Part shown: piece by piece, positions 1-6,554 of the stretch | Position numbering within the stretch: position 1 is the first letter of the stretch | Layout: each line of letters starts with the position of its first letter | Translations under genes and position numbers: made by a program | Origin: Bacillota bacterium | Lineage (GTDB): Bacteria; Bacillota; Clostridia; Lachnospirales; Anaerotignaceae | Direction: 5' to 3' | Assembly (NCBI GenBank): GCA_023413275.1 | Contig: JAEZPX010000253.1 | Location: 1-11,675, forward strand | Length of the DNA stretch: 11,675 nt | The notes under the pieces: generated by a model | Database searches by the model: none | What the model was told of the DNA's origin: nothing | Seen by the model: the letters and a program-made list of their open reading frames with translations, nothing else

Positions 1-126
1 GTTTTAGGCAATAGTGATAGAATTATTGTTATGAGAGAAGGCGAAATCGCAGGTGAATTGCATTATAAAGATGCTACTGAGCAAAATGTAATTGAACTTG
101 CAAGTTTAAATAGTAAAAATACTTAA
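1..126 (+). CDS. Sugar ABC transporter ATP-binding protein, C-terminal fragment (RbsA/CUT2 type)
   Basis: Reading frame 1 is open from the window edge to a TAA at 124-126 and gives 41 residues. It contains the segment DRIIVMREGEIAGEL, which matches the end of the second nucleotide-binding domain of ribose/galactose-type ABC ATPases (typically CDRI.VM..G.I.GE), followed by a short polar tail. These ATPases are double-domain proteins of about 500 residues that power a CUT2 sugar importer at the cytoplasmic face. The Walker and signature motifs lie upstream of the window. The cognate permease follows after 26 nt, which supports the call. The fragment is cut by the window edge, not a pseudogene as far as can be seen. 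Sugar specificity cannot be inferred from this part. Confidence 0.85.
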   Translation, partial: VLGNSDRIIVMREGEIAGELHYKDATEQNVIELASLNSKNT

Positions 127-152
127 GAATAGTTATTGAGAGGTATAATGAT

Positions 153-1130
153 ATGGAAAAAATAAAAGCATGGCTAAAGAAAAACATGGTTATTGTGTTT
201 TTGATCGGTTTGTGCATTGGGTTTGGCGTAACGACAGACACTTTTTTCACAACAAAAAATGTTATGAACCTAACCTCACAGATGGCTATTAATGCCCTTT
301 TGGCAACCGGTCTTACTTATGTAATTATCCTTGGGGGAATCGATATTTCCGTTGGTTCCGTAGCGGCTCTTGCGGGGGTATTTTCCGCAATGGTTGGGTT
401 GATGTTCCCGAATATGTCCGTATCCATGTCCATCATAATCTTAATTGTATCTTCTTTGATTATCGGTGGCATCTGCGGCTTCTTCAATGGCATCATGATT
501 ACTAAATTTAAAGTAGTGCCTATGATTACCACATTGGCTACGATGACGATTGCCAGAGGTGTAACCTATATTGTTACAGGCGGAACGGCTGTCTTTGGTT
601 TGCCTACCCAATTTTCATGGTTGGGTGCAGGCCGATTGCTGGTGACGGATTCTCATCCCAATGGTATCATTCCAATTATTACATTATTTACCATTATCGT
701 TGTGGCACTGATGCATATTTTGCTTTCCAAAACAGTGTTTGGCAGACATGTATATGCAACTGGTTCAAATTTACAAGTGGCGCACCTAAGTGGTATTAAT
801 ACAAACAGAGTTATATTAAAATCTCATATTTTGTGTTCCATTATGGCGGCTCTGGGTGGTGTATTGGTTGCATCTAAGTTACAAAATGGACAACCTGGCG
901 CTTGTGAAGGCTATGAAATGTATGCTATTGCTTCAACGGTTCTAGGGGGTACAAGCCTTGCCGGTGGAAGTGGTTCTGTTGGGCGTGCAATGTTTGGTGT
1001 TGCCATCATCGCCGTTATTAACAATGGTATGAATTTATTATCTATCTCTTCCTATTGGCAGAAGGTAGTAATTGGCAGTATTATTTTATTGGCTGTTATT
1101 TTTGATATGTCACAAAAGAAAAAGGCATAA
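153..1130 (+). CDS. Sugar ABC transporter permease (RbsC-like, CUT2 family)
   Basis: A 325-residue integral membrane protein, the usual length for RbsC/AlsC/XylH-type permeases. It begins with a short cationic N-terminus, then a run of hydrophobic segments. Family hallmarks are GGIDISVGS near residues 62-70 and GGTSLAGGSGSVG at residues 265-277, the conserved loop and helix seen in ribose-type permeases. The ATG at 153 is preceded by GAGAGG at about 138-143. It lies 26 nt after the ATPase and 20 nt before a sugar kinase gene, so it is one transcript with both. Its role is to form the membrane channel for a monosaccharide delivered by a periplasmic-type binding lipoprotein that must be encoded outside the window. 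The family is certain; the substrate (ribose, allose, xylose, fructose or other) is not readable here. Confidence 0.93.
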   Translation: MEKIKAWLKKNMVIVFLIGLCIGFGVTTDTFFTTKNVMNLTSQMAINALLATGLTYVIILGGIDISVGSVAALAGVFSAMVGLMFPNMSVSMSIIILIVSSLIIGGICGFFNGIMITKFKVVPMITTLATMTIARGVTYIVTGGTAVFGLPTQFSWLGAGRLLVTDSHPNGIIPIITLFTIIVVALMHILLSKTVFGRHVYATGSNLQVAHLSGINTNRVILKSHILCSIMAALGGVLVASKLQNGQPGACEGYEMYAIASTVLGGTSLAGGSGSVGRAMFGVAIIAVINNGMNLLSISSYWQKVVIGSIILLAVIFDMSQKKKA

Positions 1131-1150
1131 GGCTTGGAAAAAGGTGTATG

Positions 1151-2122
1151 ATGAGATATTATTTGATTTTAGACATAGGTGGAACAAAGACATCAGGTGC
1201 ATTGTTTACGGAAGATGGAAAAATCGTGGATGATTATGTACATGTGGCGCCCTCAAAAACTTTCTTAGGGGAAGAGGCGGTATATCAAAATACCAAAGAT
1301 GTATTGTTGCATATTATAAATCATTTTTCTCTTAAGAAAGAAGAAATTTTAGGGATAGGTGTTGGAAGTCCGGGGCCTTTGGATGCGGAAAAGGGCGTTA
1401 TAATTCATGCTCCATTGATGGGATGGCACAATTTCCCTATCGTAGAACGTTTGGAAAGCGATTTTGGAACGAAGGTTATGTTAGACAATGACGGCAATCT
1501 GGGTGCACTTGCCGAGGTGCGAATGGGTGTCGCAATGGGATTGAAAAACGTAATCTATATGACTGTAAGCACTGGTTGTGGCGGTGGCATTGTTGTGAAC
1601 GGTGAAGTGTATCGTGGTAGTTCCAGTGGTGCAGGAGAGGTTGGGCATATGTCCATTATGCCTGAAGGTTTAAAATGTCCTTGTGGCAGCGTGGGTTGTT
1701 TTGAGTTATACGCCTCGGGTACTGCGATTAATCATCGCCTGAAAGAGGATATGGAAAAGGGTATCCAAAGCAAGGCTTTTGATTTGGCGGAATATAAGGT
1801 GGAAAACTTAAATGGAAAGGTGTTAAATGAAGCGGCAGAGCTTGGAGATGCATATGCCCTTGAAGTTTATCGCAAAGAGGGTTATTATTTAGGAATAGGA
1901 ATTGCAAATCAATTTAACTTCTTTAACCCCGATACCATCGTTTTAGGTGGTGGTGTTACAAAGGCAAAGAAATTTTTCCATGAAGCTTTAATGGAAACCT
2001 TAAAAGAACGTTGTATTCAACCAATCAGTGATAGCTCAGTAAGATATTCTGTGATGAACGACAGAGTTGTGCTTTACGGTGCATATTGCTTGATTAAAGA
2101 ATACACAGATAAAAAACAATGA
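1151..2122 (+). CDS. ROK-family sugar kinase
   Basis: A 323-residue protein of the ROK (repressor, ORF, kinase) family without the N-terminal winged helix of ROK repressors, so a kinase. It shows the phosphate-binding DIGGTK at residues 8-13, DNDGNLGAL with the probable catalytic Asp114, GEVGH with zinc ligand His166, and the CPCGSVGC zinc motif (Cys176, Cys178, Cys183). ROK kinases phosphorylate glucose, fructose, allose, N-acetylmannosamine and similar sugars, usually at C6. Here it probably phosphorylates the sugar imported by the upstream ABC system. There are two adjacent ATGs (1148 and 1151). The second is preferred because AAGG at 1141-1144 then sits 6 nt away instead of 3. Its stop is 16 nt before the aldolase start. 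The substrate is uncertain. Confidence 0.92.
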   Translation: MRYYLILDIGGTKTSGALFTEDGKIVDDYVHVAPSKTFLGEEAVYQNTKDVLLHIINHFSLKKEEILGIGVGSPGPLDAEKGVIIHAPLMGWHNFPIVERLESDFGTKVMLDNDGNLGALAEVRMGVAMGLKNVIYMTVSTGCGGGIVVNGEVYRGSSSGAGEVGHMSIMPEGLKCPCGSVGCFELYASGTAINHRLKEDMEKGIQSKAFDLAEYKVENLNGKVLNEAAELGDAYALEVYRKEGYYLGIGIANQFNFFNPDTIVLGGGVTKAKKFFHEALMETLKERCIQPISDSSVRYSVMNDRVVLYGAYCLIKEYTDKKQ

Positions 2123-2138
2123 GATAGGAGTGTTTATT

Positions 2139-3014
2139 ATGGGAGATGTGAAAATGAGAGGTTTAGTGACTTTAAAAGAAATTTTAGAGCATACAAGAAA
2201 AGAAGGCTATGCAGTTGGCAGTTTCAATTTCAATGGTTATGAAGATGCACAGGGAATTATTAATGGCGCGGCAGAAAAAAATTCACCGGTGATTTTAATG
2301 GCATCTATGGGTGCTTGCAAATATATTGGTCTGCATCAAACAGTTGGGATGGTTAAGGGTATGGCGGCTTCTGTGGATATTCCCGTTTGCCTGCATTTAG
2401 ACCATGCAACAGATATGGACTATATTAAAGAAGCAATCAAGGCAGGGTTTTCCTCTGTTATGATTGATGCTTCCGCAGAGGACTATGAAATAAATATTCA
2501 AAAATCAAAAGAAATTGTTGAGTTTGCAAAGGATTATCATTGCTCTGTTGAAGCTGAGTTGGGCAAAGTTGGCGGGAAGGAAGAAAATATCGTAGTTTCT
2601 GATGAAAAAGCAACCTTTACCCAGCCTTCCGATGTTCCTCGTTTTGTTAAAGAAACAGGCATAGATGCTTTGGCAATTGCATTTGGTTCTGTTCATGGCT
2701 TCTACAAAAGCGAACCAAAGTTGGATTTTGAGCGTTTGGCTGAGATTGCAAAAATTACAGATTGCCCCTTGGTTCTCCACGGTGGTACTGGCATTCCTGT
2801 AGAAGATTTCAAAAAATGCGTTGTATCAGGCATTAGCAAGATCAACGTTGGAACAGAGTTCAAAAAGACTTTCACTGATACAATCAGAAAAATGTGCAAT
2901 GACCTTCCTGAAAAAGAGGTTGACCCTAGAAAGTATATGGGACCAGTGAAGGATGCTTGCGCAGAAGTTGTAAAGGGAAAAATCGACGTGTTTGGCAGTG
3001 CAAATAAAGCCTGA
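2139..3014 (+). CDS. Class II ketose-bisphosphate aldolase (GatY/KbaY/Fba type)
   Basis: Zinc-dependent class II aldolase that should cleave a ketohexose 1,6-bisphosphate (fructose or tagatose) into dihydroxyacetone phosphate and glyceraldehyde 3-phosphate. It is 291 residues from the ATG at 2139. Visible motifs are HLDHAT with the catalytic Asp and first zinc His (Asp88/His89), SVEAELGKVGG, the second zinc His in AFGSVHGFY, the third in VLHGGTG, and the phosphate-binding KINVGTE. These match GatY/KbaY and class II FBA alike. The 2139 start has AGGAG at 2126-2130, 8 nt away. An ATG at 2154 also has GGGAG 8 nt upstream and gives 286 residues, closer to GatY length, so the start is not settled. 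It sits between a ROK kinase and a PFK-like kinase and in the same operon as a GatZ-family protein, so tagatose 1,6-bisphosphate is a plausible substrate. Confidence 0.92.
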   Translation: MGDVKMRGLVTLKEILEHTRKEGYAVGSFNFNGYEDAQGIINGAAEKNSPVILMASMGACKYIGLHQTVGMVKGMAASVDIPVCLHLDHATDMDYIKEAIKAGFSSVMIDASAEDYEINIQKSKEIVEFAKDYHCSVEAELGKVGGKEENIVVSDEKATFTQPSDVPRFVKETGIDALAIAFGSVHGFYKSEPKLDFERLAEIAKITDCPLVLHGGTGIPVEDFKKCVVSGISKINVGTEFKKTFTDTIRKMCNDLPEKEVDPRKYMGPVKDACAEVVKGKIDVFGSANKA

Positions 3015-3030
3015 TAAAGAGGGAATACCA

Positions 3031-3990
3031 ATGAATATTGCTGTAATTACCAGCGGCGGGGATTCATCGGGAATGAATCCGTGTCTTGCTCAAATTGTAA
3101 AATACGCAACACAACAGGGGCATGTAATTTACGGATACAAACGAGGATTTTTAGGTATCCGTGATAATGATTATACGGTGCTACGCCCCTGTGATGTACA
3201 GGATTGGCATAAGAAAGGTGGTACAGAGCTGCGTACTGGGAGATTTCCTGAACTGAAAGAGCAGGGAAATCAAGAACTTCTAATTTCCCAGTTAACCAAA
3301 AATAATATAGATGCATTGATTGTTTTGGGAGGAGACGGGAGCTTTAAGGGTGCCAGAGCTTTAAGCAGCTTAAATCCAAAAATGAATATTGTCGGAGTAC
3401 CTTGTACCATTGATAATAACATTTACGGCAGTGAATATACGTTAGGATACGACACGGCATTGAACAAACAGGTGGATTATCTAGATGGTATCAGCGACAC
3501 CGGAATGGCTTTGCCGGGAAGAGTCTTTTTTGTGGAAACTTTGGGTGCATGGGATGGTTACTTGACCCATAGCTCCGTCTTGATGGGAATGGCAGACTTT
3601 AGTGTTCTGGTAGAAAAACCTATGACTAACGAAGAAATTGCCCGGGAAATCGTAAAGATACGAGAGAGTGGGGATAAGGACTATGTTGTGGTCATGTTTG
3701 CCGAGGGAGATAGCCAGAATACCATCACCAGAATGGTGGATGCTGCAAATTATGTGAAAAGCACATTGGGGTTAAACGTAAAATGCAATCTTGTCGGATT
3801 TCAGCAACGTGGAGGCGTACCCACCGCCACAGACCGATTGAGAGCCGCAGGCTTTGCAAAATATGCAGTTGATGCGGTGGTAAAAGGTATTCAAAATGTG
3901 TATGTGGTTTATACAGACGGAAAATATCAATATATGGATGTTGAACAAGCCTTTCAACGAAAGGTATTTGACGAGTTCGAGATTAAATAA
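3031..3990 (+). CDS. Phosphofructokinase-family sugar-phosphate kinase, divergent active site
   Basis: A 319-residue protein with the PFK-A fold signature: ITSGGDSSGMN at the N-terminus, TGRFPEL, GGDGS (Asp102, Gly103) and PCTIDNN (Thr126-Asp128), then FAEG and QQRGG. The glycine in GGDGS points to ATP rather than pyrophosphate as donor. From memory of E. coli PfkA, Asp127, Arg72, Arg162, Glu222 and Arg252 are retained, but Asp129 is Asn, Arg171 of MGR is Ala, Arg243 is Lys and His249 is Phe. Effector residues Arg21 and Arg154 are also changed. It may thus lack normal allostery and act on a phosphosugar other than fructose 6-phosphate, such as tagatose 6-phosphate. The start is the ATG at 3031, with GAGGGA about 7 nt upstream. 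An in-frame upstream extension would overlap the aldolase and precede the conserved N-terminus, so it was rejected. Confidence 0.88.
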   Translation: MNIAVITSGGDSSGMNPCLAQIVKYATQQGHVIYGYKRGFLGIRDNDYTVLRPCDVQDWHKKGGTELRTGRFPELKEQGNQELLISQLTKNNIDALIVLGGDGSFKGARALSSLNPKMNIVGVPCTIDNNIYGSEYTLGYDTALNKQVDYLDGISDTGMALPGRVFFVETLGAWDGYLTHSSVLMGMADFSVLVEKPMTNEEIAREIVKIRESGDKDYVVVMFAEGDSQNTITRMVDAANYVKSTLGLNVKCNLVGFQQRGGVPTATDRLRAAGFAKYAVDAVVKGIQNVYVVYTDGKYQYMDVEQAFQRKVFDEFEIK

Positions 3991-4006
3991 AAAGGTTTGG
4001 TGTGCC

Positions 4007-5290
4007 ATGGAAAATATATTGAAGCAAAAGGTAAAAAGAGAGGGTATTACCCGAGGAATTGCATCTTACTGCACAGCCAATGCACTGGTGATTGAAGCGC
4101 TGCTGTTTCATGCTAAGGAAACACAACAGCCTGTTTTGATTGAAGCAACAGCCAATCAAGTGAATCAGTACGGCGGATATACAGGAATGACCCCTCAAAA
4201 TTTTGCTGAGTTTGTGTTTCATATTGCAGACCAAATGGGTTGTAGCAGAAATCTAATCTACCTAGGAGGGGACCATTTGGGTCCCCTTACTTTTCGCAAT
4301 CTTCCAGAAGCGGAAGCTATGGAAAAGGCAAAGGTATTGGTGAGAGAGTATGTGAAGGCTGGTTTTACCAAAATCCATTTGGATACTAGTATGAAGCTGG
4401 GAAGTGATGCAAAGGATCAACCTCTTAGCACAGAAATTGTTGCCAAACGTGGTGCTGCGTTGTATCAAGTTTGTATGGAGACCCTTGAACAAATTGATAG
4501 TAAAATTGAACCTGTTTTTATCATAGGCAGTGAGGTTCCCATTCCAGGGGGGGCAACGGAAGCGGAAGAAGGAATATCTGTAACAAAGGTTACGGATTTT
4601 ATGGATACTGTGGAGACGTATCAAAGGGTTTTTGATGAGTATGGGCTATTGGATACATGGGAGAACATCGTGGCTGTGGTGGTACAACCAGGTGTGGAGT
4701 TTGGTGATTCCCAGGTCTTTCCTTATGATCGGGAAGAAGCAAAGGACTTGTGTGACAGCTTAAGGGCTTATCCTTCCTTGGTTTTTGAGGGACACTCTAC
4801 AGATTATCAGACGAAAGAAAAATTAAGAGAAATGGTGGAAGATGGGATTGCAATTTTGAAAGTAGGGCCCGCTTTGACATTCAGACTAAGAGAAGCTTTG
4901 TTTTCTCTCAGTTTTATGGAAAAAGAATTCATACCAAGAGAAAAATGTGCTTGTTTTATAGAAGTTCTGGAAGAGGTTATGCTGGCTGAGCCGGAAAATT
5001 GGATTCAACATTACCACGGAACAGAGGAAGAGATAGCCTTAGCTAGAAAATACAGTTATTCAGACCGTTGTAGATATTATATGTCCAATGCTCGTGTGCA
5101 ACAGTCAATCAATGAACTGTTCCAAAATTTTAACCAAATTACAATACCCCTGAACTTGATGCATCAATTTATGCCCAATCAATATGAAAAGGTTATACGG
5201 GGTGAATTAAAAAATGAAGCCCGATTGCTGGTATATGATGCTATTTTGGAGGTAGTGGATACTTACGAATATGCTATAAATAGAGAGTAA
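4007..5290 (+). CDS. GatZ/KbaZ-family protein (tagatose-bisphosphate aldolase subunit or ketose-6-phosphate epimerase)
   Basis: A 427-residue protein, the same length as E. coli GatZ/KbaZ. It shows GIASYCTAN near the N-terminus, IEATANQVNQYGGYTGM, the hallmark LGGDHLGP (Gly87-His90), GFTKIHLD, IGSEVPIPGGA, FEGHSTDYQT and LKVGPALTFR. In E. coli, GatZ is a non-catalytic partner that stabilises the class II aldolase GatY. Other members of this family have been described as C4-epimerases interconverting fructose 6-phosphate and tagatose 6-phosphate. Either role fits here: a GatY-like aldolase is encoded two genes upstream, and an epimerase would link a C4-epimeric sugar to glycolysis. The start at 4007 is chosen because the family alignment begins there. 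The longer open frame from 3896 overlaps the PFK gene and has no homologous residues. It ends 10 nt before a terminator hairpin, so it is the last gene of the operon. Confidence 0.9.
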   Translation: MENILKQKVKREGITRGIASYCTANALVIEALLFHAKETQQPVLIEATANQVNQYGGYTGMTPQNFAEFVFHIADQMGCSRNLIYLGGDHLGPLTFRNLPEAEAMEKAKVLVREYVKAGFTKIHLDTSMKLGSDAKDQPLSTEIVAKRGAALYQVCMETLEQIDSKIEPVFIIGSEVPIPGGATEAEEGISVTKVTDFMDTVETYQRVFDEYGLLDTWENIVAVVVQPGVEFGDSQVFPYDREEAKDLCDSLRAYPSLVFEGHSTDYQTKEKLREMVEDGIAILKVGPALTFRLREALFSLSFMEKEFIPREKCACFIEVLEEVMLAEPENWIQHYHGTEEEIALARKYSYSDRCRYYMSNARVQQSINELFQNFNQITIPLNLMHQFMPNQYEKVIRGELKNEARLLVYDAILEVVDTYEYAINRE

Positions 5291-5300
5291 AAAAGAACAA

Positions 5301-5340
5301 GATTTCCCAACGAGTATATCATTTGTTGGGGGATTTTTTT
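5301..5340 (+). terminator. Intrinsic terminator of the sugar operon
   Basis: CCCAAC (5306-5311) pairs with GTTGGG (5325-5330). The stem extends outward by U-G and U-A pairs to 5303/5333 and is followed by seven T (5334-5340). It lies 10 nt after the GatZ-like stop and separates the sugar operon from the cysteine-related genes. Confidence 0.85.
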
Positions 5341-5459
5341 ATGTTTCTTACTAAATAGGGGGTGGCAGTGGTGCCTGTCAATGATTTCTTCTGTGGCTTT
5401 TAAAGACATCAGAAATGGCTTGACGCTTAACCAAGATTTTTATTTTTGGGTTATGAGAA
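5341..5459. other. Intergenic stretch without recognised gene
   Basis: Between the sugar-operon terminator and the next regulatory region I see no convincing ORF or RNA gene on either strand. The only structure noted is a small 4-bp hairpin, GGCA-GTGG-TGCC (5364-5375), without a T tract. Confidence 0.4.
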
Positions 5460-5483
5460 ATAGGTCTAAAATAAATACCAATT

Positions 5484-5504
5484 AACCTATTGACAAAATA
5501 GGTT
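5484..5504. promoter_or_regulatory. Operator-like inverted repeat AACCTAT-N7-ATAGGTT
   Basis: A perfect 7-bp inverted repeat with a 7-nt spacer covers the -35 box of the ABC-operon promoter, a position typical for a repressor. A further ATAGGT half-site is at 5460-5465. The same ACCTAT-N7-ATAGGT core is repeated at the cysteine synthase promoter (9157-9175), so both promoters probably answer to one dimeric regulator. A CymR-like Rrf2 protein is a candidate by analogy with cysteine regulation in Firmicutes, but no regulator gene is in the window. Confidence 0.75.
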
Positions 5505-5518
5505 GATGCGAGTATGAT
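5490..5518 (+). promoter_or_regulatory. Sigma-A promoter of the cysteine-type ABC operon
   Basis: A consensus -35 TTGACA (5490-5495) and a -10 TATGAT (5513-5518) are separated by 17 nt. Transcription should begin near 5525, about 33 nt before the leader peptide start and some 370 nt before the first permease. Confidence 0.88.
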
Positions 5519-5557
5519 ACCTCTATAGATTTTAAAATATTTCAAGAGGTGAAAACA

Positions 5558-5671
5558 ATGACTACTATGAAAATTTTTTCAAACTTGAATAATGTTTGTT
5601 GCTGTCACAGGATATCTCCTTGGGCATTATATTTGGCTGGTGCTGAGATGAATATTGTTCTGCACCTATGA
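5558..5671 (+). CDS. 37-residue leader peptide with Cys-Cys-Cys
   Basis: A small ORF with a good ribosome site (GAGGTG, about 8 nt upstream of the ATG) lies in the 5' leader of the ABC operon. It starts MTTMKIFSNLNN and continues VCCCH, with three consecutive Cys codons (TGT TGC TGT) at 5597-5605, residues 14-16, then 21 further codons to the TGA. It is followed within 60 nt by an intrinsic terminator. By analogy with amino acid attenuators, and with polycysteine leader ORFs described in mycobacteria, translation of the Cys run probably senses charged tRNA-Cys and controls read-through into a cysteine transporter. I recognise no functional protein domain. Coding is supported by the ribosome site, by position, and by a VCCC motif shared with the small ORF at 10265. 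Mechanism is inference. Confidence 0.75.
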   Translation: MTTMKIFSNLNNVCCCHRISPWALYLAGAEMNIVLHL

Positions 5672-5672
5672 A

Positions 5673-5735
5673 CATCCTATGAAAATTAGGATTCAAATGC
5701 CATTTGCCCGGGAGTATGGAAGCCCCGGTTTTTTT
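5673..5735 (+). terminator. Attenuator: hairpin plus intrinsic terminator in the ABC-operon leader
   Basis: Just after the leader peptide stop come a hairpin ATCCTA-N7-TAGGAT (5673-5691) and then CCGGG (5708-5712) pairing with CCCGG (5724-5728), followed by seven T (5729-5735). The latter is a compact rho-independent terminator lying inside the leader, before any large gene. Alternative pairing exists: GGCATT (5623-5628, in the leader ORF) with AATGCC (5696-5701), or GGGCA (5622-5626) with TGCCC (5705-5709). The latter would invade the terminator's 5' arm. This supports conditional termination, though no folding energy was computed. Confidence 0.75.
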
Positions 5736-5894
5736 GTGCCTGTTATATTGAAACTAATGTCAAATTAGAATTATTACTTAGGTTTTCATTATTGAAATGG
5801 AAAAGGTGTTTCTTTATTTTGAAGAAACCCTTGTTTCAGGGGTGTAAAAGGTGGCTCCTTAGGAGAGAGCATAAGAAGAAAGGGAGGGGTCATC
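5736..5894 (+). other. Untranslated leader between attenuator and first permease
   Basis: This 159-nt stretch has no convincing gene. It contains overlapping, mutually exclusive hairpins: GTTTCTT (5808-5814) with AAGAAAC (5822-5828), GAAAC (5824-5828) with GTTTC (5833-5837), and CCCT (5828-5831) with AGGG (5838-5841). It ends with a strong ribosome site AGGGAGG at 5881-5887. The hairpins may add a second control point, but this is speculative. Confidence 0.45.
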
Positions 5895-6554
5895 CTGAAT
5901 TGGGAATTTATATGGAAATATCTACCGCTGTATCAAAAGGCTGCGTGGCTCACGCTAGAAATTGGACTGATTGGAATTTTCTTTGCCATTGTGCTGGGAT
6001 TTATATGTGCGGTCATTCAATATTACAGAGTTCCATTTTTTAAAAGGATAGTTGGGGTTTACATAGAGTTAAGTCGAAACACCCCCTTGTTGGTACAGTT
6101 GTTCTTTCTATATTATGGTTTGCCCAAAATAGGCGTTCAGACAAATGCCACGACCTGCGGTATTGTTGGGTTAGCGTTTTTGGGTGGTAGTTATATGGCA
6201 GAGGCGTTTCGAAGTGGCTTGGAAGCGGTGGAAATCATTCAGACAGAAAGTGCAATGAGTCTTGGGATGAATCGATATCAAATTATGAGGTATGTGGTTC
6301 TACCTCAAGCTATCTCAGTAAGCATTCCTGCTTTTATGGCTAACATAATTTTTTTGATGAAAGAAACCAGTGTATTTAGTGCAATCAGCTTGATGGATTT
6401 AATGTTTACAGCGAAAGACCTGATTGGACTATATTATAAAACAACGGAAAGCCTGTTTTTGCTGGTTGCTTTTTATCTAATTATATTATTGCCGATTTCG
6501 ATTATTGGCAGCTTGCTGGAAAGGAGGCTGCGCTATGCCGGATTTGGGTCTTGA
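5895..6554 (+). CDS. Polar amino acid ABC transporter permease 1 (cysteine/cystine type)
   Basis: Membrane component of a His/Glu/Gln/Arg/Cys-type ABC importer. The open reading frame upstream of any ATG/GTG encodes NWEFIWKYLPLYQKAAWLTL, the normal N-terminus of this family, so the protein must start near 5895. The best candidate is a rare CTG codon at 5895 placed 7 nt after AGGGAGG (5881-5887), giving 219 residues, the expected length. A GTG at 5991 would delete the first helix and was rejected. The family loop that contacts the ATPase is present: EAFRSGLEAV, then SAMSLGMNRYQ and VVLPQA. The gene overlaps the next permease by 20 nt. Cysteine specificity is inferred from the binding protein and the Cys-codon leader. 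Confidence 0.9.
   Translation: MNWEFIWKYLPLYQKAAWLTLEIGLIGIFFAIVLGFICAVIQYYRVPFFKRIVGVYIELSRNTPLLVQLFFLYYGLPKIGVQTNATTCGIVGLAFLGGSYMAEAFRSGLEAVEIIQTESAMSLGMNRYQIMRYVVLPQAISVSIPAFMANIIFLMKETSVFSAISLMDLMFTAKDLIGLYYKTTESLFLLVAFYLIILLPISIIGSLLERRLRYAGFGS

Noticed and set aside
2505..3316. Minus-strand ORFs opposite the aldolase and PFK-like genes
   Set aside because: They lie antisense to clearly conserved genes, have no ribosome sites and no recognisable domains.
3896..4006. 37-codon upstream extension of the GatZ-like gene
   Set aside because: It overlaps the end of the PFK-like gene, lacks a ribosome site at the upstream ATG, and the GatZ family alignment begins at 4007.
5364..5375. GGCA-GTGG-TGCC hairpin
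   Set aside because: The stem is only 4 bp, without a T run or a repeat elsewhere; likely chance.
5520..5895. T-box or SAM/cysteine-type riboswitch in the ABC-operon leader
   Set aside because: I found no T-box consensus (AGGGUGGNACCGCG-like) or SAM riboswitch core; the Cys-codon ORF and terminator explain the leader better.
5792..6043. 83-codon ORF across the leader and the start of permease 1
   Set aside because: It is out of frame with the conserved permease N-terminus, has no good ribosome site and shows no family features; it is a shadow of the CTG-started permease.
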